NCBI GenBank assembly: GCA_017992475.1
Contig: JAGOOO010000003.1
Coordinates: 88,000 to 151,999 of the forward strand
From: Caldisericia bacterium
Lineage (GTDB): Bacteria > Caldisericota > Caldisericia > JAAYUI01
DNA length: 64,000 nt
Direction of reading: 5' to 3'
Position numbers and translations under genes: made by a program. Position 1 is the first letter of the stretch. Each line of letters opens with the position of its first letter. Positions 53,197 to 60,635 of the stretch are shown one piece after another. The notes below the pieces were generated by a model. It saw only the letters and a list, made by a program, of their open reading frames with translations. It was not told the origin of the DNA and made no database searches.

Positions 53197-53563
53197 GTTG
53201 TTGAGATTCAAATATTGGATCTTCTTGGGAATTATTTAGGAAAATCCATGAGTGTAGGGAAGAGTATGGCAAATGTGGACACAATGTCCACAGCAAGGGG
53301 GCAAAGAGTATTTGTTGGGATAAAGAACATTTCTTATGCGTGTTAGGAAGTATTCCATGTGGACCCCCATGTGTGTGGGAAAAAGCGCTGATAACCCGCT
53401 TTTATATTGTCTCTCTTATACATGTAATAATAAAATCTTCTATCGTAATAAAAGTGATAAAGAAATTGTGCTTATTACATGTACTAATTTGTAATTCCTG
53501 GAAAAATTTGACGGGTGAATTTGATATAGGCAGGGTTTCCTTTGTATATAATAATTATCCTTT
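53197..53563. other. intergenic region with inverted repeats
   Basis: No gene is visible. An 8-3-8 perfect inverted repeat (TGTGGACA-CAA-TGTCCACA) lies at 53274-53292. A 12-bp perfect inverted repeat (TACATGTAATAA / TTATTACATGTA) lies at 53419-53430 and 53472-53483 with 41 bp between the arms. A TATAAT at 53547-53552 ends 11 nt before the next ATG. The repeats could be binding sites for the Phd-like antitoxin encoded next. Confidence 0.6.
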
Positions 53564-53836
53564 ATGTACAGAGGTGCAAACATACTAGGTAGCTCATCAA
53601 TTGAGAAAGTAAGTCCATCAAAGGCAAGGGAGAACCTTGTAGAGATAACTGACAAGATGAGGTTTGGGAAGAAGAGGCCTGTTTTTCTCCTCAAGGGAGG
53701 CAAGGACATTGCCGCAATTGTGCCCATTGAAGACAAGATTGATATTGAATGGCTGAACAAGCCCTTAAAAATGGAATTACCTATTCATTGCATGAGTTGC
53801 TGGACAGGATTGCAACCCGCATCACAGGAGAGGTGA
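53564..53836 (+). CDS. Phd/YefM-type antitoxin, probably frame-disrupted at its end
   Basis: This 90-residue reading frame starts with a Phd/YefM fold: [48 protein letters not shown]. Such antitoxins bind DNA through this part and neutralise a toxin with their C-terminus. After about residue 62 the sequence ([18 protein letters not shown]) no longer looks like a protein of this kind, while an overlapping -1 frame does. The gene may therefore carry a frameshift, or the two frames may be separate genes. No toxin gene follows, so it is an orphan. Confidence 0.6.
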   Translation: MYRGANILGSSSIEKVSPSKARENLVEITDKMRFGKKRPVFLLKGGKDIAAIVPIEDKIDIEWLNKPLKMELPIHCMSCWTGLQPASQER

Positions 53837-53901
53837 AACAGATCGGCAGGGTGGTTTTTGACATCACAAACAAGCCACCAGCCACGATCGAGTGGGAGTG
53901 A
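53749..53901 (+). CDS. small overlapping reading frame after the antitoxin
   Basis: Fifty residues from an ATG inside the antitoxin frame, in the -1 frame: the sequence includes [19 protein letters not shown] and [16 protein letters not shown]. Its composition is more protein-like than the overlapping end of the antitoxin frame. It has no clear RBS. It is either the true C-terminal part of the antitoxin after a frameshift or a separate small protein overlapping it by 88 bp. Confidence 0.4.
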   Translation: MAEQALKNGITYSLHELLDRIATRITGEVKQIGRVVFDITNKPPATIEWE

Positions 53902-54044
53902 GAAGTATCAGTGTCATTTTTGGACACTAATTTTTGGAGCAAATTTGCATAATTGGGTGTTTATAATTAGAATGATGGAGGGAAAATGAACAATTGCAAA
54001 ACAAAATTGAAATATAGCCACAGTTACTTTTGTGTGGGGTGCTC

Positions 54045-55445
54045 ATGAAGAAATTGAAGGTATTTCTTATGATCCTGGTGCTGATAGGTTTGGCTGTGTT
54101 TGCCATATACTTATTTCTGATTCCCAAGCAAAAGAACAACGACACAGACATGTTCTTTAATGGCACAGTTAAGGCAGAGTGGGTACCATATAACAAGAAA
54201 CCAGATATCACCATATCAAAAGATACATTTCTTGTTGGGCATTACTGGCCAGGTGGTCTGGATATGCCATTAATCGTTGACAATACAAATTATTCTCTCA
54301 ATCTGTTTTTTGACCCAACACTTGAAAAAATCATAAAACGAATTCCATTGCCTGGCCCTGTTCTATCCTGGCGTAGGAATAGTTTTTATGTCAAAATCAA
54401 AAACCCCGAAAATCCCAATGATGATTACGATGATTTACATGACCTTTATGCCTTTGTCTGCAAAACAGAAAGCACAAACAAACTTGTCACAATAGACTGC
54501 AAAGCTGGAGATATGTTGGATTTTAAAACCAGAAGCATTCGTAACATTACTGATATGAAAATCTATAGCTCTTTTGACGTAGGTCCAGCAAACCGCATCA
54601 TAGACATCATTATCCCGGATCCTGAGGGAAGAAGTTACCATGCAATTGATACTCGTGTCCCCATAGAAAAACTGGTAATAATTTGCCAGTTCCCTGACAT
54701 ACAAACGCTTTCATATTATTCAACAAATGGGCACTTGTTAAACAAGCAGGTCCTGGACAGAAAAATGAAGTTCAGCATTAATAGCTATGGCTACAGCAAC
54801 AAAAAGGCCTATGATGGTTCATCCATTTTAAATTGCATATTTAAAGGCACACAGCTTGAAATTTCCAGTAAGGTCCCTCTTGGTTCCACAAAAGACATAT
54901 CAAGTGGCACGTTCTGTACTGAAGTAAAAGAGAATGAAATTATTAATAATCTGCCAAGCCCTATTGCATTATATGACGGTGAGACACTTTATATTTTATC
55001 TGAAAATTTTACACTATTGCGCTATGAGCAAAAGGGACTCAGCGAATCAACTGATGGCACATTTTTTGCCTTTGAGGACAAGGTTTTGTTCTTTCCTCAA
55101 AACCCTAAATACAAAGAAATTCCCAAACCAATAAGCGTTGATTCTGGATTGTCCCGCCATAAGCCTTTCTTTTCCAATACCGATATTTACCATGATGTTG
55201 AAACTATTACAGCATTCATTGAAACGGGCACATCAGGTCAAAGAATTGATGCATACATAACAAATCTTATAAGGCACGAGAAATTTATCAAAATCAAAAG
55301 CGATTGGTTCCAGCCGTTTGATTTTGCAATCAATCTACCAATGCACAGGATTTATCTATACTCGGACAAGGGTTACTATAAAATTGACATCCCAACAAAT
55401 ATTTTTAATACAGCTCGTTTTACCGAAAACCAGGGCGACAAATGA
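54045..55445 (+). CDS. membrane-anchored beta-propeller protein, member 3 of a three-paralog family
   Basis: The protein has 466 residues from the ATG at 54045, next to GGGGTG; an earlier in-frame ATG is possible. One N-terminal membrane helix (LKVFLMILVLIGLAVFAIYLFLI) precedes the exported domain. Landmarks shared with the proteins at 7463 and 44232 appear in order: IPLPG, AYDGSSIL, KVPLGSTKDISSGTF and ALYDGETLYIL. Its 3' end faces the minus-strand propeller array with a 21-bp gap. No function is known. Confidence 0.72.
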   Translation: MKKLKVFLMILVLIGLAVFAIYLFLIPKQKNNDTDMFFNGTVKAEWVPYNKKPDITISKDTFLVGHYWPGGLDMPLIVDNTNYSLNLFFDPTLEKIIKRIPLPGPVLSWRRNSFYVKIKNPENPNDDYDDLHDLYAFVCKTESTNKLVTIDCKAGDMLDFKTRSIRNITDMKIYSSFDVGPANRIIDIIIPDPEGRSYHAIDTRVPIEKLVIICQFPDIQTLSYYSTNGHLLNKQVLDRKMKFSINSYGYSNKKAYDGSSILNCIFKGTQLEISSKVPLGSTKDISSGTFCTEVKENEIINNLPSPIALYDGETLYILSENFTLLRYEQKGLSESTDGTFFAFEDKVLFFPQNPKYKEIPKPISVDSGLSRHKPFFSNTDIYHDVETITAFIETGTSGQRIDAYITNLIRHEKFIKIKSDWFQPFDFAINLPMHRIYLYSDKGYYKIDIPTNIFNTARFTENQGDK

Positions 55446-55466
55446 TTTATGGATTAGCCTAGCTTC

Positions 55467-57920
55467 CTACCTCCCCCACACAGTCACGGCAATGGCCTTC
55501 TGATGGTCAAGAGCAACAGGAGTCCCATCAAAAAGAGGCCTTGGGTCTTTATCATACTCAGACAAAACAGACTTCTCCCTATCCATTAACCCATTAGACT
55601 CAACAACAAGAGCAAAATACTTCCCTTCACCCTTCTGATTGTTCTCAAGCAAAGGTAGTTCAGGAACCTTAAAAGTAATCTCCTGTGACATCCCTGGAAG
55701 CAGAGGCCCTAACTTGTGTCTTGGTTCATTTAGCTTGGCAAACACTGGTGCTTTCCCGTCATCTCCCCAAGAGACCAGATGCACCTCCCCTTTCAACACA
55801 AGATCTCTTCCATCCTCCCTTGTGTTTTTGAACTCAAAACTTACCTCACCTGCTCCATCCTTGCCATCGCCGCTCCCCTTTGTTTTTTTGACCGAGAATG
55901 ATGGGCAAGGGGAGAATGTTGAGTAACCACCATTCTCTGACATGACCACGTTGTTGTTGAAGATCGCCATTTCATCCAGGTTTGAATATAGACCTGATAA
56001 CATCTTCTGGACAATTTCCCCTTTATCAATATCTGCCATGAGTTCCCCAGAAACAAGAATGTTCCCGATCTTGAGCGACTCACCCACACGGTCCTTTATT
56101 GTTGCTATCTTTTTGAATTCCCCCCTCTCGGAGTCAATAAATACAATCCCGTCATTATATTGGACAAGCAAACCCCCTTCGCAAAAACAAAGAAAATCGC
56201 CTGGATATGTGTTCTGGAAATATGTTCTCAAGCCAAAAACGGTTGTTCCTGAAAGCACAACGCAATCTTCATTTATTAGAGCCCTGGAGTAAGATTGTTT
56301 GTGTTTGAAAAATTTTTTGGTGTTCTTGTCTGTTCTGCTAACCGCTAGCCAGTAATGGTCCCCGGCATCGGTGAAAATCCACCTGTCATTTGCCAGCAAT
56401 ATCTTCTTCATGTCTTTTCTGGTGGATTCAGTCTCGCTTACCTGTATCTTATCGATATTGCCAGTTCCCAGATCAATGCAGGATACCGAAGCTCCATTGT
56501 AATTTACAAAAAGGGTTTCACCATCATAGGCATAGCCAGGATGTATGTATTCACTCCATTTGTCCAGTTTGTAGGTTTTGGTTGTCCCGTCTGTGCCTGT
56601 CAGTACTGGCCCATCACCTTCACCATTTTGCGGGACCCAAACAATGCCGTATTTTGTTGGGACAAGATTTGGGGTGAAATTCTCAGAGTGGCTGTAATCG
56701 ATGTATTGGCAACTCGAGAGTATTTTTTCTTGCGAGCCGAAACGGGAGATTGAATTTTTCAGTTCGCCATCTTTGGCATAGGTTGGCCAGAAGGCGTAAA
56801 GATCATCTGGGTCATCCACAAACCGTATACTGTCTGGGAATGGGCTCCTCCAGAGCGACTTCCCGCTTGCAGGCTCAATCTTTTCTATCCCGGCCGGGGA
56901 AACATAATAGATAAATTTTCCGTCATCAAATATTTCAAAATCTCGCTTCTGGTAGAACAAGGGCCTTGAGAACAGTATTTTTCCTGTCGCAATGTCGAAT
57001 CCGAAAATTGAGAGCGGATTTGTTTTCATCCACCCGTAGGCAGTGTTTTGAGTTATGCCTAAAATGCCACAGCTGTTTGGTGGCAATGGATTTGGCATAC
57101 CTTCATAGGCAAGAACAACTTCCTTCCTTTTTTCACCAGTAAATTTGTTAAAGTATATTGCTTGATCGGGCTTAGAGAGAAACCGCTGTATTATTCCTAT
57201 CTCATCCTTAAGGATAAATGGGAGTCCCTTTATTGGCAAATCCCACAATAACCTTGAGCACCCTTCAATAGACACCACAAAACAGTTGTCTATTATGGCC
57301 ACCTGGTCATCTTTTATGAAAGACGTTGTTCTATTGGAATCTATGCCCATGATGAAAGAAAGGGGAGCTGGCGGATAAGTACATTCCAGGACAACTATTC
57401 CTGTTGCCTTTTCAATAACCATCATGCCTGTTCCGCCATGAAAAACTATGCAAGAATCAGACAATTCGTCTATTCTATTATACTGATTGAGTTGATCACG
57501 CCTCCAGACAATCTTGCCTTTGTAAATACCAGTTATTTCCTCACCAACCAGGCAGACAAAATCATTCCCAAAAACGAACGGCTCGTATTTGGTGAGTAAG
57601 TTGCCTGCCATGTTGAAACCCTTGTTGTGGAGAAATGGTTTTGATGATATTGATGCGTAATGTGTAGAGTAAGAGTATGTGTTGAAAGAAAAGGCCATCG
57701 GTTTTGTGCCGATTACAAGGCCAGTATTTTTGTCTATCTCGGTTGCGCCGGTTTTGGAGTAGACAGTCAGTGTGTTGTCTGTGACCTCTATGTGTTCTAT
57801 TCCTGGAATGCTTTTCTCCGGGAGCATGGGAGGGTAGGAATCTGTTTTAGAGTTTGTGCCACTTGTTGGCATGCAAACCAGAAAAATCACGATAATGATT
57901 TTTATCAAAACATTTTTCAT
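55467..57920 (-). CDS. exported propeller protein of the tandem array, copy 1
   Basis: This 817-residue protein has a signal peptide (MKNVLIKIIIVIFLVCMPTSGT). The propeller region (about 30-660) contains blades such as NTAYGWMKTNPLSIFGFDIATGKILFS and IEKIEPASGKSLWRSPF. The last 145 residues are the array's shared module: VSFEFKNTREDG, VLKGEV, SWGDDGKAPVFAKLNEP, LGPLLPGMSQEITFK, YFALVVESNGLMDREKSVLSEYDKDPRPLFDGTP, AIAVTVWGR. The propeller is only weakly similar to those of copies 2 and 3. The gene lies 210 bp downstream of copy 2, possibly with its own control region, and converges on the gene at 54045. Confidence 0.82.
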   Translation of the reverse strand: MKNVLIKIIIVIFLVCMPTSGTNSKTDSYPPMLPEKSIPGIEHIEVTDNTLTVYSKTGATEIDKNTGLVIGTKPMAFSFNTYSYSTHYASISSKPFLHNKGFNMAGNLLTKYEPFVFGNDFVCLVGEEITGIYKGKIVWRRDQLNQYNRIDELSDSCIVFHGGTGMMVIEKATGIVVLECTYPPAPLSFIMGIDSNRTTSFIKDDQVAIIDNCFVVSIEGCSRLLWDLPIKGLPFILKDEIGIIQRFLSKPDQAIYFNKFTGEKRKEVVLAYEGMPNPLPPNSCGILGITQNTAYGWMKTNPLSIFGFDIATGKILFSRPLFYQKRDFEIFDDGKFIYYVSPAGIEKIEPASGKSLWRSPFPDSIRFVDDPDDLYAFWPTYAKDGELKNSISRFGSQEKILSSCQYIDYSHSENFTPNLVPTKYGIVWVPQNGEGDGPVLTGTDGTTKTYKLDKWSEYIHPGYAYDGETLFVNYNGASVSCIDLGTGNIDKIQVSETESTRKDMKKILLANDRWIFTDAGDHYWLAVSRTDKNTKKFFKHKQSYSRALINEDCVVLSGTTVFGLRTYFQNTYPGDFLCFCEGGLLVQYNDGIVFIDSERGEFKKIATIKDRVGESLKIGNILVSGELMADIDKGEIVQKMLSGLYSNLDEMAIFNNNVVMSENGGYSTFSPCPSFSVKKTKGSGDGKDGAGEVSFEFKNTREDGRDLVLKGEVHLVSWGDDGKAPVFAKLNEPRHKLGPLLPGMSQEITFKVPELPLLENNQKGEGKYFALVVESNGLMDREKSVLSEYDKDPRPLFDGTPVALDHQKAIAVTVWGR
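55470..55846 (-). repeat. conserved 3' module, copy 1
   Basis: About 375 bp coding for the shared C-terminal module. At nucleotide level it is close to the copies at 58134, 60639 and 63372, and closest to the one at 63372 throughout. Confidence 0.85.
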
Positions 57921-58109
57921 TGCCCGCTCTTCCCCTCTTCCCAGACATAAAAACTTTCTTGTCGCTTCATTTCATAATACCAAGCCAAGGCCCCCACCGG
58001 TTTATTATTCATAAAGCTGATCTGGTGTTTTTCAATCCAGCAACATTTTGGAAAAACCGGTAGCACCCCCCCTTATTATTCGAGGTATGCAGTAGCGATT
58101 GAAACCCCC

Positions 58110-58128
58110 TGTGCTCACAGTGAGCACA
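58110..58128. repeat. 8-3-8 inverted repeat between array copies 1 and 2
   Basis: TGTGCTCA-CAG-TGAGCACA is perfect and begins a few nt past the stop of copy 2. No T run follows, so a binding site or transcript-end stabiliser is more likely than a terminator. The 210-bp gap between the genes also holds a pair of ACCGGTTT/AAACCGGT arms. Confidence 0.55.
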
Positions 58129-58130
58129 AC

Positions 58131-60635
58131 TTATTTTCCCCACACAGTCACGGCAATGGCCTTCTGCTGGTCAAGAGCAACAGGAGTCCCATCAAAAAGA
58201 GGTCTAGGGTCTTTATCAAAATCTGAAAGAATGGAGCTTTTTGTGTCTAACAGACCATTAGACTCAACAACAAGAGCAAAATACCTCCCTTCACCTTTCT
58301 GATTGTTCTCAAGTAAAGGTGGTTCAGGAATCTTAAAGCTAATCTCCTGTGACATCCCTGGAAGAAGAGGTCCTAACTTGTGCCTTGGTTCATTCAACTT
58401 GGCAAACACTGGTGCTTTCCCGTCATCTCCCCAGGCAACCAAACATGCCTCACCCTTCCAGACATCTGCGAGACCATCTGTCCTTGTCATAGCGAACTCA
58501 AAAGTAACGCTCTCTTTATTAGCTCCAGATTCTGGCTTGGTTTGTTTGATTGAAAATGAGGGGCAAGGGGAAAGTTGCATTAATAAACCATTATTTTTTG
58601 TCACAAGTGAGTATGGATCAGTTTTATCTGACTTGTAAATGTCATTTAGCATTCCAAGGAGGTTCCTTTGAAGATAGGAACCGTTGGCGCTCATTATTCG
58701 ACCATAATTGGTGATGAAACCATTCACGTACTGCGAATCTAGATCATACAAACCTTCTGTCATTGTGGTGCTAGTTTTCTCGCCGCTGTCTACATCGAGG
58801 GTATGCAAATTATTTTGCCAAAAACTTACAATTTTTCTACCCTCCATTCCGGCAAATCGCCCATCAAGGCCAAGTTCTTTTTCTTGCAAAGGCAAGAAAA
58901 CCCTGAAATCTGTTACGACAATATCATCAAAAACCCCAATGAGATGTTCCTGAGCGTTTGTGTTCATCCCTGAATCAAGGAGCAGCTCTCTAGTCTTGCT
59001 ATTGAACACTAACAAACGACTGCTCCCACCATAATCAAACTGAATGGCAATTAGCTTTTCAGAAACAAACAGAGACAAGTTTCTACATGTTTGCTTTTCA
59101 TCTTCAATATTTGTTTGGTATACCATTGATCTACTATCGTTAATATCAATCTTTTTTACCCATTGCGATGTAGCGATGTACAATGATTCATCAATATAGT
59201 TTGAACCAAGAAGCGATTGTGAATTTGTTGGAATATCGATGCAAAATTCGAAATAAGGTTTGGTGGAACCAAGTTTATGTTTTGACAATCTACCCTGAAT
59301 TAAATATGAAGGGTGGCTTGTTAGTTCGCTGTTGCTATCGATGGCAGTTTTTAGGCTGTAAGCAACAATTTCGTTGTCCTTGAGCAGGTATTTATCTGAT
59401 GCAGGAAGTTTGGTCATTGATGTTGGCACAATATTAAAGTTGCCATCCAGCAAGAATCCAACCATATCGCCGTTTTCAGATGATTGCAAAATGACAGCAA
59501 AATCATCCGAATCATTCAAGACAATTGGATGCAGGGGGAACCTTAAAAACTTCTCTGTTTTGAAATTGTGCAGGTTTACTATCTCTGCAAAATCCATTGT
59601 TCTATACAGTCCTTTATCACCAAAAAAGCTCAGCTCTGGTATTGGTTTCTTGCTCTCGTCATACCCTCTCTCCCAGACTGCGATGCCAGAATTCATTTCG
59701 ATGATCCTGTATGATTTGCTATTTCTGCAAAGAGCATAGTCATTGAATGAATCCAGTATTTGCCAGCTTTCTGGACTATCCTCTATGTTTACTTGTTTTA
59801 TCTCTAGTAAACCACCGTTTTTTGACAATCTTGCTCTTGCTGGTGTGATTGCGCTGACCCCGGAAGAATACGAGTAATATTCTATGAAATCCTTTTTTAT
59901 TTTGATAATCCTTACTGGTTTTTGTATGTTCGGGCTATTGAGTTCGGATACGAGCTCTCCTTTACTCAAGTCAAAAATTACATTTGTCGACACAAATAAT
60001 TTACCGTCACATGCGAATTGGTCGCCAATCTTTTTTATATCCAGGCTCAATTTTCCCGTTTTAATTTCTTGGATTCCGCCTGAGGTTAGTACAAATCGAT
60101 TTGATAAGACTGCAATCAAATTCGTATTCTCTAACTGACCCAGTTTTTCAAGCGAGGCGGCATCGTAAAATAATATGTTGCCAGTTTTATCGTTGCCTTG
60201 CTGGTTGTATCGTAGTAGTAGGTTTTGCCATGGCAAATAAACACACCCTGGCCCCACAATTGAAGACAAGATGTCATTTTTCATTACCATTGCTGGCAAT
60301 CTATAACTTTCCAGGAAGTTGGGTGGCGTAGGTATAGGCTTCTCATTTGATAAATATGCTTGCACAATTTTGAATGTATTTGACCCGTCCCACTGCATCA
60401 TCCAGTTTCCACCAAGATCTGGATAGGTGGCCTCGGTTTCTAGTTGTTCATTTAGAGCCAATCCGCCCAGTTTTTTTGTGCTGTATGGCTGAAGAACGCT
60501 TATTTCACCGCCGTATATTTGCATTCTTGATGGCAATATTGGTACAGACAGATTGGTTTGGCTTTGTGTGCGATTGTATGATAGGCCAAAAATCATTGAT
60601 GATGCCAATATAATAACGAGCAGCTTTTGCTTCAT
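58131..60635 (-). CDS. exported propeller protein of the tandem array, copy 2
   Basis: This 834-residue protein has a signal peptide (MKQKLLVIILASSMIFGLSY). The propeller region (about 30-680) has blades such as RIIEMNSGIAVWERGYDE and KLFVSTNVIFDLSKGELVSELN. The C-terminal module is present in a variant form: AMTRTDGLADVWKGEACLVAWGDDGKAPVFAKLNEP, LLPGMSQEISFKIPEPPLLENNQKGEG, NGLLDTKSSILSDFDKDPRPLFDGTP, WGK. Its ATG directly follows the TAG of copy 3, and its ribosome-binding site is the GGGGGAGG inside the last codons of copy 3. Confidence 0.82.
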   Translation of the reverse strand: MKQKLLVIILASSMIFGLSYNRTQSQTNLSVPILPSRMQIYGGEISVLQPYSTKKLGGLALNEQLETEATYPDLGGNWMMQWDGSNTFKIVQAYLSNEKPIPTPPNFLESYRLPAMVMKNDILSSIVGPGCVYLPWQNLLLRYNQQGNDKTGNILFYDAASLEKLGQLENTNLIAVLSNRFVLTSGGIQEIKTGKLSLDIKKIGDQFACDGKLFVSTNVIFDLSKGELVSELNSPNIQKPVRIIKIKKDFIEYYSYSSGVSAITPARARLSKNGGLLEIKQVNIEDSPESWQILDSFNDYALCRNSKSYRIIEMNSGIAVWERGYDESKKPIPELSFFGDKGLYRTMDFAEIVNLHNFKTEKFLRFPLHPIVLNDSDDFAVILQSSENGDMVGFLLDGNFNIVPTSMTKLPASDKYLLKDNEIVAYSLKTAIDSNSELTSHPSYLIQGRLSKHKLGSTKPYFEFCIDIPTNSQSLLGSNYIDESLYIATSQWVKKIDINDSRSMVYQTNIEDEKQTCRNLSLFVSEKLIAIQFDYGGSSRLLVFNSKTRELLLDSGMNTNAQEHLIGVFDDIVVTDFRVFLPLQEKELGLDGRFAGMEGRKIVSFWQNNLHTLDVDSGEKTSTTMTEGLYDLDSQYVNGFITNYGRIMSANGSYLQRNLLGMLNDIYKSDKTDPYSLVTKNNGLLMQLSPCPSFSIKQTKPESGANKESVTFEFAMTRTDGLADVWKGEACLVAWGDDGKAPVFAKLNEPRHKLGPLLPGMSQEISFKIPEPPLLENNQKGEGRYFALVVESNGLLDTKSSILSDFDKDPRPLFDGTPVALDQQKAIAVTVWGK
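58134..58512 (-). repeat. conserved 3' module, copy 2
   Basis: About 380 bp. The part coding for TRTDGLADVWKGEACLVAWGDD matches the copy at 60639; the part coding for the LNEPRHKLGPLLPGMSQE segment matches the copies at 55470 and 63372. Confidence 0.85.
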
